Assembly (NCBI GenBank): GCA_965279085.1 | Contig: OZ257149.1 | Location: forward strand, 868,001-932,000 | Direction of reading: 5' to 3' | DNA from: UBA7672 sp965279085 | Lineage (GTDB): Bacteria; Pseudomonadota; Alphaproteobacteria; Caulobacterales; Hyphomonadaceae | Length of the DNA stretch: 64,000 nt | Shown: piece after piece, positions 46,134 through 54,831 of the stretch | Numbering within the stretch: position 1 is the stretch's first letter | Layout of the letters: the number at the start of each line of letters is the position of its first letter | Program-made: the position numbers and the translations under genes | The notes under the pieces: model-generated | What the model was told of the DNA's origin: nothing | Databases searched by the model: none | The model's input: the letters and a program-made list of their open reading frames with translations, nothing else

Positions 46134-46697
46134 TCATCGTCGTATTTCGACTTGGTACCACAGCAGTCTCGGGACGATCGTTGATTGAGGTATACCCACA
46201 TGTTGCTGCGATGACTCTCCTCGGCTCCGATTATCGCGTGCCGTACAAAGTCGGGCGTATGCGCGCATACCCGCGCAGTCGACATAGCTGGTGCTCTCGC
46301 AGAAGGTGTCGGCTTGCGAGCGGAACGCCACGAGACCTTCCTTCACGATCACCTCCCTGATCTGATCACTGTCGATGTGTTCGATGTTCTGTGAGGAAAA
46401 GAAGATCGTGAGCATGCTGACGCCGCCCTGTGCCCACATCTCAGCTCTAAAGGGTCGGCCGTCGCTCATGACGCCGTCGTGCCAGCCGATGTCGATGACT
46501 CCGTCTTCGTCTTTCGTGAGACTCGGGACCTGATCCGACCGATCGGGTTTCGGGTACCTTCGAATGGCTGAAGTCGGCACGAAACATTTCCTGTGCTTGG
46601 GCGGGACTGAGAACATCATGACGCCACGAGTTTGCGTGGTAACCGGATGGACTACGGTGTGTAGGCTTGCGCGCGGATCCTTGTCGATGAAAGTCAT
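46134..46697 (-). CDS. Hypothetical protein, possibly frameshifted near its 3' end
   Basis: A 187-residue frame I cannot assign. The first ~140 residues look like a real soluble protein with low arginine and alternating strands (IDIGWHDGVMSDGRPFRAEM, VSMLTIFFSSQNIEHI). From about residue 150 the sequence turns arginine/serine-rich, while another frame at 46134-46270 continues with natural-looking sequence (DFVRHAIIGAEESHRSNMW). A frameshift near 46265 is therefore possible. The start ATG lies one base after the stop of the helicase remnant just upstream, so the two could be parts of one damaged gene or adjacent genes of one operon. Confidence 0.5.
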   Translation of the reverse strand: MTFIDKDPRASLHTVVHPVTTQTRGVMMFSVPPKHRKCFVPTSAIRRYPKPDRSDQVPSLTKDEDGVIDIGWHDGVMSDGRPFRAEMWAQGGVSMLTIFFSSQNIEHIDSDQIREVIVKEGLVAFRSQADTFCESTSYVDCAGMRAYARLCTARDNRSRGESSQQHVGIPQSTIVPRLLWYQVEIRR

Positions 46698-46698
46698 T

Positions 46699-46974
46699 CT
46701 AGGGGATCGACCAGGCCCGATTGACGACTAAATCGCGCGCGGCCGTCGCCTCTGCCTTGTTGGGTGCATCCAAAGCGGATGCACCGCTGTTTGGATTGAA
46801 TGCCGGATTCGTCAGCCTCATCATGCTGAGCATCGTGCCGGTCAAGCCGCGATCCATAGCCCTTGGGGAAAACGGCGTGACCGACTGCGCCTCGACATGT
46901 TTGTAGAACGTGGCGTGGTAGTGTTCGAAGGTTTCATAGTGGGATAGGTCGCGTGGGCGCGCCCACGTGAGTAG
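46699..46974 (-). pseudogene. C-terminal remnant of a DISARM DrmA-like helicase
   Basis: Reading the minus strand gives about 90 residues, including TWARPRDLSHYETFEHYHAT then VEAQSVTPFSPRAMDRGLTG, which matches my memory of the conserved C-terminal region of DrmA-type DISARM helicases (RDxSHYExFxxYH, VExTSVTPFSxxAxDRxL). No start codon or helicase core precedes it: the frame meets a TGA at 46987-46989, only 85 bases before the serine recombinase start. The helicase part is missing, so this looks like a gene truncated by insertion of the recombinase element. The family call is from pattern memory and needs a profile search. Confidence 0.5.
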
Positions 46975-47059
46975 GGCTGACGTTTTTCACCGTCGTCTTC
47001 GGATGTGGCGCCCGGGCGGTGTGAGTGCCCGAACAATCCGCATCAGGCCACAAGAGGCC

Positions 47060-48760
47060 ATGTCTCGGGCACTCGGTGCTGACGCGACCGAACAGTGTTC
47101 TGACCTCGCCTCGCCAGGCCATCATGGCGAACTTGTCTACACGCGCAAATCATCCGAAGAGGGCCTCGAACAAGAGTTCAATTCATTGGACGCCCAGTTC
47201 GAGGCCTGCGGCGCCTACATTGTCAGCCAGAAGAGCGAAGGTTGGAAGCAGGTCACCACGCGGTACGATGACGGCGGCTTCTCGGGTGGAACGCTCGACC
47301 GTCCTGGCGTTACTCGGCTTCTCGCCGACATAGAGGCGGGACGCATCGACATGGTCGTCGTCTACAAGATCGATCGCCTGACCCGTTCGCTGATGGATTT
47401 CTCCAAGATCGTGGAGCGGCTTGATAAGGCCAACTGTTCATTTGCCTCGGTGACGCAGTCGTTCAACACGGCGTCCTCGATGGGGCGGCTCATCCTAAAC
47501 GTGCTGTTATCGTTCGCGCAATTTGAACGCGAGGTCACAGCCGAGCGCATCCGGGACAAGTTCGCGGCATCTAAGAAGAAGGGCATATGGATGGGCGGAA
47601 CCCCATCACTAGGCTATTTTGCAAAAGATCGTCAGCTTCACATCGACGAGGCCGAGGCGCGGATCGTTAGGCAGATTTTCGATCTCTACCTAACCCATCA
47701 ATGTGTCGTTAAAACCCGGAACGCTGCGATCGCGGCGGGACTTCGATCCCGAGCGCCGACTGGATCTGATGTCGGTCGTATCTTCTCCCGCGGCGGGATC
47801 CACTGGCTGCTCACCAACCCCGTCTACATCGGTGAAATTCGACACCACAAGAACAGCTACCCAGGTCTTCATACTCCTATCATTGATCGTGCAATTTGGA
47901 ATGAAGTCCAAGCGCAGCTGACGGCGCAGAAGTCGGGCCCGACGCGCGGTCGACGCAATGTTGCTTGGCGCTCACTTCTGACGGGCAAGCTTCTGGACGA
48001 GACCGGCGACAGCCTCGGCCCCACTTACGGAGGCTCGGGTGCGGGCCGCCGACACTATTATGTGTCGCGCCGGCTTATCGAAGGAGCCAAACGAAGTGAC
48101 ACTGGAGGATGGCGTCTGCCCGGCGAGCACCTCGAACGGACGGTCGCAGCGCTCGTGGTCGAGCACTTAAAGCGATCGGGCGCGGTTATAGAACTTATGC
48201 CGACGATCACCGATGCAGGCGCGGCCTCTGACGTCGATTCGAAGCTGCAGGAACTTTCTGAGGCAAAAGATCTGCGGGAGACCCTGTCGCTTGTGAAGCA
48301 GGTGCGGATCGCTCCGCTTGTTATGGAGATCGACCTTGATCAAACGGCTCTGCCCTCAGCTCTTAGGGTTAAGCTTAAGGGCGTCTCCGAGCAATTTCTG
48401 AAGCTGTCGGCACCATTTCAGACTCGCCGTCGTGGGCAGGAACTCCGCTTGATCTTCGGCGACGAGCCGCCTGAGGTTGATCTGGCGCTGTTGCGGTATG
48501 TCGCAAAGGGATGGGTGTGGTGGGAGGCCATTCAAAAAGGCCGCTCCCTTGCTCAGCTTGCCGAAGCTGAGAACGTCTCACCTAGGCTGATCGCGAACCA
48601 CCTGCCGGTAGCTTTTCTGGCGCCGGACATCATCGAGCTGATTGTTACCGGTCGCCACCCGCCCGGCCTATCCGTCACCCGGCTGCGCCGAATGATCTTG
48701 CCCTTGGTATGGTCTGAGCAGCGCGCGGCGCTTGGCGTCGGCAACCCTGCCAAAGTCTGA
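47060..48760 (+). CDS. Large serine recombinase (site-specific integrase) 1
   Basis: About 566 residues from MSRALGADATEQ, with GAGG close upstream; a longer start at 46967 is possible. The N-terminal resolvase domain has VYTRKSSEEGLEQEFNSLDA with catalytic serine near 31, DDGGFSGGTLDRPG, VYKIDRLTRSLMDF and LLSFAQFEREVTAERIRDK. A recombinase domain with RRHYYVSRRL and a helical C-terminus follow. This subfamily is frequent in alphaproteobacterial mobile elements next to DUF2924 genes. It lies directly against the helicase remnant. A second homologue follows 750 bases later on the same strand. Confidence 0.9.
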   Translation: MSRALGADATEQCSDLASPGHHGELVYTRKSSEEGLEQEFNSLDAQFEACGAYIVSQKSEGWKQVTTRYDDGGFSGGTLDRPGVTRLLADIEAGRIDMVVVYKIDRLTRSLMDFSKIVERLDKANCSFASVTQSFNTASSMGRLILNVLLSFAQFEREVTAERIRDKFAASKKKGIWMGGTPSLGYFAKDRQLHIDEAEARIVRQIFDLYLTHQCVVKTRNAAIAAGLRSRAPTGSDVGRIFSRGGIHWLLTNPVYIGEIRHHKNSYPGLHTPIIDRAIWNEVQAQLTAQKSGPTRGRRNVAWRSLLTGKLLDETGDSLGPTYGGSGAGRRHYYVSRRLIEGAKRSDTGGWRLPGEHLERTVAALVVEHLKRSGAVIELMPTITDAGAASDVDSKLQELSEAKDLRETLSLVKQVRIAPLVMEIDLDQTALPSALRVKLKGVSEQFLKLSAPFQTRRRGQELRLIFGDEPPEVDLALLRYVAKGWVWWEAIQKGRSLAQLAEAENVSPRLIANHLPVAFLAPDIIELIVTGRHPPGLSVTRLRRMILPLVWSEQRAALGVGNPAKV

Positions 48761-49091
48761 CATCGCGCCCGGCGTCGGCTGCGCGAGCGCCAGATCCCGA
48801 ATTTCAGCGCCGCCTCTCCCAATACGAGAAGCGCACCCTTTTCCGGGGCCACAGAGATTTCGCGGAGAAATGCAGTGCGTTGTGCCTCTATCGGGGAAGC
48901 AGAGAACGTACGGCAGCGCAAAAGGCGCGAACACGGCGGTATTCTGCGGTGCAAAGCGCACCGCCTAGGGCCGGCGGGAAGGCTGGTGGTGGACGCAGTC
49001 CGAAGCAAAGTAGTCTGCAGTTGAAGGGCTTTTCGTCCCGCTAGGCGCGCATACGGTGTCGACACACCCCTCTTGCGCGAAAGGCAGCGAC
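48761..49091. other. 331-bp gap between recombinase 1 and DUF2924 gene
   Basis: No convincing gene. Short frames exist on both strands, but they are arginine- and proline-rich and match nothing I know. This may be the right end of the first recombinase's element or decayed coding DNA. I find no T-arm-like motif here of the kind at 51212, 56336 and 61326. Confidence 0.45.
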
Positions 49092-49517
49092 ATGGCCGTT
49101 GACGTGCACGTCCGTTCAGAAGCAACCCCGCCTAGCCCGTCCGACCGGACAGAACTAGTCACGCGGTGGGAGCGCCTCTTCAAGGTGCCCATTCCCAGCC
49201 ATCTATCGAGGCAGCTTATCGAGAGGAGCGTCGCCTACCGCCTCCAAGTTCTGGAACATGGCGCCATCAGCAAACGCGTACGTCACACCCTGCTGGCGAT
49301 TGCGGAATCCAAGAACAGCGTCCCCACCCGCCGGCCGGCGCCTGGCTCTCAGCTCATTCGTGAGTGGAACGGCGTCCTGCATGTCGTAGATGTGCTGGAA
49401 AAGTCATTTGAGTATCGCGGTCGGTCGTATCGTTCGTTAACTGCCGTCGCCGCCGAAATTACCGGCGGGAACTGGCCAGGGCCAAGATTTTTTGGTCTTC
49501 GCAGGCGCTGCAAATGA
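49092..49517 (+). CDS. DUF2924 domain protein
   Basis: About 141 residues from MAVDVHVRSEAT. It has the DUF2924 pattern: LVTRWERLFKVPIPSHLSRQ, LIERSVAYRLQVLEHG, then a C-terminal REWNGVLHVVDVLEKSFEYR and RSYRSLTAVAAEITGGNWPG, ending in a basic tail. The C-terminal part resembles the small DNA-binding domains next to recombinases. Its stop overlaps the ATG of recombinase 2 by 4 bases. The pairing of DUF2924 with large serine recombinases is common in Alphaproteobacteria and suggests a directionality or target-site factor. Confidence 0.85.
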   Translation: MAVDVHVRSEATPPSPSDRTELVTRWERLFKVPIPSHLSRQLIERSVAYRLQVLEHGAISKRVRHTLLAIAESKNSVPTRRPAPGSQLIREWNGVLHVVDVLEKSFEYRGRSYRSLTAVAAEITGGNWPGPRFFGLRRRCK

Positions 49518-51199
49518 GTGGCGGCGGTTCGCGTGTTGTGCGGTGCGCGATCTACACACGCAAGTCTTCGGACGAAGGGCTGGAGCAAGAGTACAATTCG
49601 CTCGACGCCCAATACGATGCCTGTCGCGCGTTCATTGCCAGCCAGGTCCATGAAGGCTGGATGGTCCTTCCAGATCGATTTGACGACGGTGGCTTCTCGG
49701 GAGGCACCCTTCATCGGCCTGCGTTGCAACAATTGCTGGCACGGATAGACACCGGGCAAATCGACTTGGTGATCGTCTACAAGATCGACCGTCTAACTAG
49801 GTCGCTCGCCGATTTCACCAAATTGGTAGAGCGCTTCGGAAGGACAGACTGCTCCTTCGCCTCTGTGACCCAGTCTTTCAACACTTCGACATCGACAGGC
49901 AGATTAATGCTGAATGTGCTTCTGTCGTTCGCACAGTTCGAACGAGAGGCAACCGGTGAGCGTATCCGGGACAAGATTGCCGCGTCGAAGCGAAAAGGTA
50001 TGTGGATGGGCGGCGTACCTCCGCTGGGCTACTCAGTGCGCGAACGGAAGCTCGTCATCGAAAGCCCGGAAGCAGGTCGAGTCGGTCAGCTATTCGACCT
50101 GTTCCAAGAGCACCGGTGTTTGAACAAAACTTGGCGCATCGCTAACGACCTCGGAATACGTTCGCGCCCAACAGCCAAGTACCCAAAAGGCCCATCCTTG
50201 CGACGAAGCGGCATCCTATGGATCCTGATGAACCCCCTTTACGCTGGCTTGGTCCGGCACAAAAACAATACCTATCCCGGACAGCATGAGCCTATCATCA
50301 GCGCGGATGCGTGGAACAACGTTCAAAAGCTTGTAGCCAAGTACCTGACCGACCGGAGAGGCAAGGTCGGTCACCCTCAACGAAGGTCTTGGCTCGTTGG
50401 AAAAGTCTTCGCTGCTTCAGGTGCTCGTTTGGTGCCGCGGTTCGGGAGTTCGGCAAGCTGTCGCCGCCGCTATTATGTTTCGCCGAGTGATAGTTCCACA
50501 TCGCATGCATCAGACGTTTGGCGCGTCCGAGCGGACATGCTTGAACAGCTGGTAGCAGTCACAATCACAAAACATATCGATTCAGCGAGGCAACATCAGT
50601 GGCCGTCTGCAAGCGGTCACGTTCGAAAAGGCGACGGCCTCAAGCAGGATACTCCATCACGTGATCTGCTTGATCTGGTGCAAACTGTGCACTTGCGCCA
50701 AGGCCTAATCGAGATCGCGATTCCGACTTCCCGCCTCTCACAATACCTGCCTTCGGAGGAAGTCCCCGCGGCTGGGGCGATGACTCGAATTTCTGCGCCG
50801 TTCCAGTATCGGCGTGCCGGCCAGGAAGCCCGCCTAATTCTCGGCGACCGTCCCGCTGCAGTCGACCCGCGACTTCTCAAGTTCGTTTCTCAGGGAGCAG
50901 CTTGGTGGCAGGCTATTGTGGACGGACAAAGCATCGCAGCCATAGCGAAGTTGCACGGCGTATCCGTCCGTCAGATCACACTTCATCTGCCCTCAGCATT
51001 CCTGGCTCCTGATATTGTTGAGGCGATCGTAGACGGCCGACAGCCGTCAACGATCACTGTCGAGGTATTGCGGAGCGGCGCACTACCGACGGATTGGGTG
51101 GAGCAAAGACGGCTCTTGGGAATGGCGCCAATCTCGAACAATGAGACCGAGACATATCCGCCGATTGGGCGCGCGCCGTGGGTATCGAACTGTTGCTGA
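49514..51199 (+). CDS. Large serine recombinase (site-specific integrase) 2
   Basis: A 561-residue homologue of recombinase 1. CAIYTRKSSDEGLEQEYNSL carries the catalytic serine near 18; DDGGFSGGTLHRP, VYKIDRLTRSLADFTKLVER and LLSFAQFEREATGERIRDK follow. The recombinase domain includes PLGYSVRERKLVI and the C-terminal half a helix-turn-helix-like AIAKLHGVSVRQITLHLPSA also found in recombinase 1. It is coupled to the DUF2924 gene. A T-arm-like sequence lies 13 bases beyond its stop, the position expected for an attachment site. Confidence 0.92.
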   Translation: MSGGGSRVVRCAIYTRKSSDEGLEQEYNSLDAQYDACRAFIASQVHEGWMVLPDRFDDGGFSGGTLHRPALQQLLARIDTGQIDLVIVYKIDRLTRSLADFTKLVERFGRTDCSFASVTQSFNTSTSTGRLMLNVLLSFAQFEREATGERIRDKIAASKRKGMWMGGVPPLGYSVRERKLVIESPEAGRVGQLFDLFQEHRCLNKTWRIANDLGIRSRPTAKYPKGPSLRRSGILWILMNPLYAGLVRHKNNTYPGQHEPIISADAWNNVQKLVAKYLTDRRGKVGHPQRRSWLVGKVFAASGARLVPRFGSSASCRRRYYVSPSDSSTSHASDVWRVRADMLEQLVAVTITKHIDSARQHQWPSASGHVRKGDGLKQDTPSRDLLDLVQTVHLRQGLIEIAIPTSRLSQYLPSEEVPAAGAMTRISAPFQYRRAGQEARLILGDRPAAVDPRLLKFVSQGAAWWQAIVDGQSIAAIAKLHGVSVRQITLHLPSAFLAPDIVEAIVDGRQPSTITVEVLRSGALPTDWVEQRRLLGMAPISNNETETYPPIGRAPWVSNCC

Positions 51200-51205
51200 T
51201 AGCGG

Positions 51206-51230
51206 GCAAGAGATTCGAACTCTAGTACCC
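51206..51230 (-). repeat. tRNA T-arm-like sequence, candidate attachment scar 1
   Basis: Plus-strand GATTCGAACTCTAGTACCC at 51212-51230 reads on the minus strand as GGGTAC followed by a TTCGAAT loop flanked by AGAG and CTCT, like the T-arm of a tRNA. No complete tRNA can be folded. It shares spacing and 15-16 of 19 bases with the copies at 56336 and 61326, all in the same orientation, and lies just after recombinase 2. Confidence 0.45.
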
Positions 51231-51291
51231 CGTATGGAACGCCATATTGGTCCGATAATTGAGGGCGGGGAAGTATGCGGCAATGTAACCG

Positions 51292-51429
51292 TCAGGATCC
51301 GCAGACCGGAAAAACGCTCCACGTGCTCGGCATATTATGCACGGCTTTGGGCAGCGCCGGGAACGGGATGACGTTGGTCTCATTCTCGAAGTCTGAGACC
51401 GTCTGAAATTTGCACATCGCGTCGGCCAT
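51292..51429 (-). CDS. Small ORF, possible peptide gene at the end of the RiPP operon
   Basis: Forty-five residues starting MADAMCKFQTVSDFENE and ending in a Pro/Trp/Cys-containing tail (MPSTWSVFPVCGS). It has far less arginine than the neighbouring shadow frames. It is on the same strand as the protease and radical SAM genes, 58 bases after the protease stop. Only a weak GAAGA precedes the ATG. It may be a second short peptide or nothing; no family match. Confidence 0.25.
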   Translation of the reverse strand: MADAMCKFQTVSDFENETNVIPFPALPKAVHNMPSTWSVFPVCGS

Positions 51430-51487
51430 GTTGTCTTCAGATTCATGACCTGCTGCTGCGCGCCAGCGGGCACAACCCCGCCACCCT

Positions 51488-52876
51488 TTAACTTGGAAGG
51501 AAGTGATACCGCCGGATCCCTGCCGCCCAGTTCGGCGCGATCCCGTGCAGATCCAACAATTTGTAGGCGTCGTCGTAAACGGGCTTCGTAGGAAAATAGA
51601 TGGAGAGGCCTGTAGGTTTTTGACGATCCCGAGCGAAAAGATACTCGGACGCAAGAACTCCTTTCGCGACGGCTTCAGCTGCTTTTGCAATACTAGGGTC
51701 GGGGGCAAGCCGATTCAACACAGCGACAAAATCCCCGACGTCCAGGAAGTCGGTGTCATAGAACCGCGTGCTTACCTTCTCGCTTTGCGCCAGCGAGCCA
51801 TACGAGGTGTCCACCATTTCCCCGATGCGGCTTCCAAGCGCGTTTAATGCAGAGGCGATTTCAGGGAGAAGGCTGCAGTCAATGGCCGACTGAGTAACTA
51901 GACGTATTTTGTAGTTCTGCATGCTCGCGGTGTAGGCTCCGACCCAACGTCGCGAAAGCTCTTTGGCAGATATCGGTGGTCCGACGAGCGCCCGGAGAAC
52001 TAGATCGTACTGCCAACCCTTCCCGGGTTCGATCTCCTCAGACCCAACCACATGATCTGCAAAGTCGCGAATTTGAAACGCGACTTCGACGCCGGCCATA
52101 AGACACGCGTCGAACCCGATAATGTCAAACTTGAACGGCGAACCATGCTTCGAAGCTATCGTTGTAGCCGCGCCCCGCAATGCTTGCTTCAGTTCCACAC
52201 AATCGAGTGCGTCCCGCCGGGAGGATTCATCCAGCCCGATCGCTCGGACAATGAGCTTTTCCAAATCCTCGTCTGATGGCGGGTTAGCCTGGAGTAGCGC
52301 TTCTAAGCCAACCTTGCCGCCATGCAGTATCGCCTGCGCGAACTGAGGGGAGGCAGCGCTGGCCAATGTCCTCTCGACAAATGAGGTTACGACTTCACTT
52401 GCGTTCTGTCTGAAGACCAGTCGGGCTAGGCGATTGCCGTATCTGCTCGCAAAATCGACGTGGCGCATCGCCGCCGCCATTCGTTCCCCCGCCGCTTCTT
52501 CCGCTCGCTCATAAATGAAATCCGGTTTCCAGCCGCTTCCATGATTCCAAATAATGAGCGCATATCTTTCCGCTGGAAAACGCAGGACTCCCCATTCCAA
52601 AAAGTCCTGAAGCGTTTTGGCGTCGCCCGTGTTGGTCTCACCTATGTCTTCAAGACCCGAGACGAAACGAACATTGAACCTGCTCCAATCGTGATCCTTG
52701 ACGATTTTGCCGCGGAACGCCGAGCCTTTGTCACCGTTCCCATACCTGTCGACCTGTACGACCACATCGACGTCATCGGTCGACCCAATGGCCTCCATTT
52801 CATGAAGGTCCTGCACCGCACGGCTGTCGAGGTCGTTGTCGGCCGCCATAAACACGAGGATTGTCCAGCGCTTCAT
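51488..52876 (-). CDS. Clostripain-family (C11) cysteine peptidase
   Basis: A 462-residue protein. WTILVFMAADNDLDS at the start, LIIWNHGSGW with His112, and FDIIGFDACLMAGVEVA with Cys258 are the C11 hallmarks; clan CD peptidases such as clostripain cleave after arginine or lysine. A cytoplasmic location is likely because no signal peptide is seen. Its ATG overlaps the stop of the upstream B12-type radical SAM gene by 4 bases. In this operon it is the natural candidate for cutting the leader from the precursor peptide, which has an arginine just before its C-terminal Gly-Gly segment. It could also be an immunity or effector protease. Confidence 0.88.
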   Translation of the reverse strand: MKRWTILVFMAADNDLDSRAVQDLHEMEAIGSTDDVDVVVQVDRYGNGDKGSAFRGKIVKDHDWSRFNVRFVSGLEDIGETNTGDAKTLQDFLEWGVLRFPAERYALIIWNHGSGWKPDFIYERAEEAAGERMAAAMRHVDFASRYGNRLARLVFRQNASEVVTSFVERTLASAASPQFAQAILHGGKVGLEALLQANPPSDEDLEKLIVRAIGLDESSRRDALDCVELKQALRGAATTIASKHGSPFKFDIIGFDACLMAGVEVAFQIRDFADHVVGSEEIEPGKGWQYDLVLRALVGPPISAKELSRRWVGAYTASMQNYKIRLVTQSAIDCSLLPEIASALNALGSRIGEMVDTSYGSLAQSEKVSTRFYDTDFLDVGDFVAVLNRLAPDPSIAKAAEAVAKGVLASEYLFARDRQKPTGLSIYFPTKPVYDDAYKLLDLHGIAPNWAAGIRRYHFLPS

Positions 52877-54831
52877 TTGCCGGTCTCGGCCCCTACCTCG
52901 ACTTGAAAGAAATGCGATTGTTCCAATGACGTTCGAATTTCGAGAGAGCGCGGCGCCCTGGAGAGTCCTGGTTGTCGGAGCGCGACCGACAGCAATTGCT
53001 CATCTTCTCGAACTAAGACGCGCCGGTCTAACAGCTCCGCGATCTGATCATCGATTTCCGGTAAGGTGAACCGATCGGAAACCAGCGCGCGCACATGTTC
53101 GATACTCCTAATTTCAGCGGTAGCCCTGAGAATCTCGCTACCACACGCTGACAGTGGGAAACTGCCGCTACTGCAAGACCTGCAATCCGTAATCGTCGAG
53201 TGGCCGCCGCTCTCGTCGATCGTCAGATGCGATTCGCCGGCCTCATCGCTCCACAACTGCAGCGCTTCTGAGAGCTTCACGTGCACTTGGTCGATCGCAT
53301 CATCTGCGAACCCTGTCATCTCGAAGTGGTAAGCCAGCCTTCGCAGGCTCTCGGCCTCGAACGGGTAGATGTGCGCATAGGCCGGCAAAGGCTGGATTGT
53401 GGTGCCGAACGCCTCAGGCGAGTTGAAGTAGGGGCTGAACCTGTCAGCACGCACTCGACTAAGACTCGAAGGCGGCGATAGGTGGGTAAGCGCCGGCACT
53501 AGGGTTAAGATATTCCGATAGTCCTGCTCTTGTTCACCAGGAAACCCGTACAGATGCCCCCACTCGACGAACACGCCGGCTTCTGCCGCAAGTTTCAGCG
53601 TTTGCACATTGCGAAGGCCAGTTATGCCTTTGCGCATGAGTTTCAGGATGCGCGTGCTCAGCGACTCGATGCCTGGTTGAATTTTTCGCACCCCTGCCCG
53701 CGCTAGAAGCGCTAGGTGCCGCGCCTGCAGGTTCGCCTTGACCTCATAGTGAAGCAATAGCGGCGGCTCGCGATCGACGAGCTGAGGAAGGAACGTCTTG
53801 AAGTATTTATGATCAAGAATGTTATCGACTACAAGGATCTCGGGCCCATACAGATCAGCAAGTCTCGAAATCTCGCGGAATGCTCTATCCGGATCCTTGC
53901 TTCGGAAGGTCATTCCAAGAGCGTTCAGACCGCAGAATGTACAGTGCTCAGTCTGTCCCCACCAACAACCGCGGGCGCTCTCGAAGAGAGGAACGAACTG
54001 ATACGCGCCGGACACCGTGGGGGTACGCGCGCGGTCCCGAACAAAATCAGAAAAATCTGCCCAAGGAAGTGCGTCGAGATCGTTTACCGGCACGCTTTGT
54101 CGCGCCGGACGCGCCATGACTTCTTCCTGTCGCGTTATAACGCCTGGCGCATCGACGCCCCTACCTCCCAAGAGCCCAAGTATTACCTCCCCGATGATGG
54201 CGTCTGCTTCACCGGCGACAACAACGTCGACGAAATCGTACTGACGATGCAGTTCCTCGCCCATTTCTCCTTCACAATTTGCGCCCCCGAATACGATGCG
54301 AATGTGCGGGTGGCTGGCCCTTATTCTCCTAGCAAGTGCAAGCGAAGCCATCGTCTGCTGGAAACACAACGAGAAGCCCACGATGTCGTAGTCCGACCAA
54401 CAGACTGCGTCGACGCAGTAGTCCAGGAACATGTCGATACGCTGTCGAGATTGGAGAATCTGTGAAACGGCCAGCGCGCTGAGGTGCTTTCCATGATCTC
54501 TGAGAAGCACCTCGGACAGATAGCGCATTTCTTCTGCTGGGCTTCGTCGATGAACGACACTCGAGAACAGCCATTCGCCAACCAGAGCGAGGAAGTATTT
54601 GTCGTTCGAAATTGCCGAAAAGGCCTCAAGCCCGACGTGTTCGGCGAAATCTAGGTAGAAGTGGCGCACATCAGCTTTGACGCCTTCGCGCTCCAATGCC
54701 CCCTTTAGCAGCGACAAGCCCAATGACGGGTGATGCGGCGACGCCACTGGCATAGCGATGAATAGGACTGCAGGCGGCCGCACAGTTTGCTTCGATCCAC
54801 GCGGGGTGGATATTTCCGCTCGGTCACGCAT
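52873..54831 (-). CDS. RiPP maturation radical SAM protein 1-like (B12-binding-type N-terminus)
   Basis: About 652 residues from MRDRAEISTPRG. The N-terminal 230 residues look like a B12-binding Rossmann domain (DIVGFSLCFQQTMASLALAR, IVFGGANCEGEMG), though the DxHxxG motif is not evident. The radical SAM cluster site is C289-x7-C297-xx-C300 in GCWWGQTEHCTFCGLN, the wide-spaced form I associate with TIGR03975/rSAM_ocin_1. KIQPGIESLSTRILKLMRKG and EWGHLYGFPGEQEQDY complete the barrel. The family modifies ribosomal peptides, possibly by methylation or crosslinking. The start overlaps the stop of the SPASM gene by 8 bases, supporting this choice over the longer frame. Confidence 0.88.
   Translation of the reverse strand: MRDRAEISTPRGSKQTVRPPAVLFIAMPVASPHHPSLGLSLLKGALEREGVKADVRHFYLDFAEHVGLEAFSAISNDKYFLALVGEWLFSSVVHRRSPAEEMRYLSEVLLRDHGKHLSALAVSQILQSRQRIDMFLDYCVDAVCWSDYDIVGFSLCFQQTMASLALARRIRASHPHIRIVFGGANCEGEMGEELHRQYDFVDVVVAGEADAIIGEVILGLLGGRGVDAPGVITRQEEVMARPARQSVPVNDLDALPWADFSDFVRDRARTPTVSGAYQFVPLFESARGCWWGQTEHCTFCGLNALGMTFRSKDPDRAFREISRLADLYGPEILVVDNILDHKYFKTFLPQLVDREPPLLLHYEVKANLQARHLALLARAGVRKIQPGIESLSTRILKLMRKGITGLRNVQTLKLAAEAGVFVEWGHLYGFPGEQEQDYRNILTLVPALTHLSPPSSLSRVRADRFSPYFNSPEAFGTTIQPLPAYAHIYPFEAESLRRLAYHFEMTGFADDAIDQVHVKLSEALQLWSDEAGESHLTIDESGGHSTITDCRSCSSGSFPLSACGSEILRATAEIRSIEHVRALVSDRFTLPEIDDQIAELLDRRVLVREDEQLLSVALRQPGLSRAPRSLEIRTSLEQSHFFQVEVGAETGK

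Noticed and set aside
46541..46570. GGGTACC followed by TTCGAAT, resembling the T-arm scars
   Set aside because: Spacing and orientation differ from the three 19-base copies, and it falls in a plausible coding frame.
48668..49192. Minus-strand frames across the gap after recombinase 1
   Set aside because: Arg/Pro/Ser-rich, no homology recognised. I could not decide between decayed coding and non-coding DNA.
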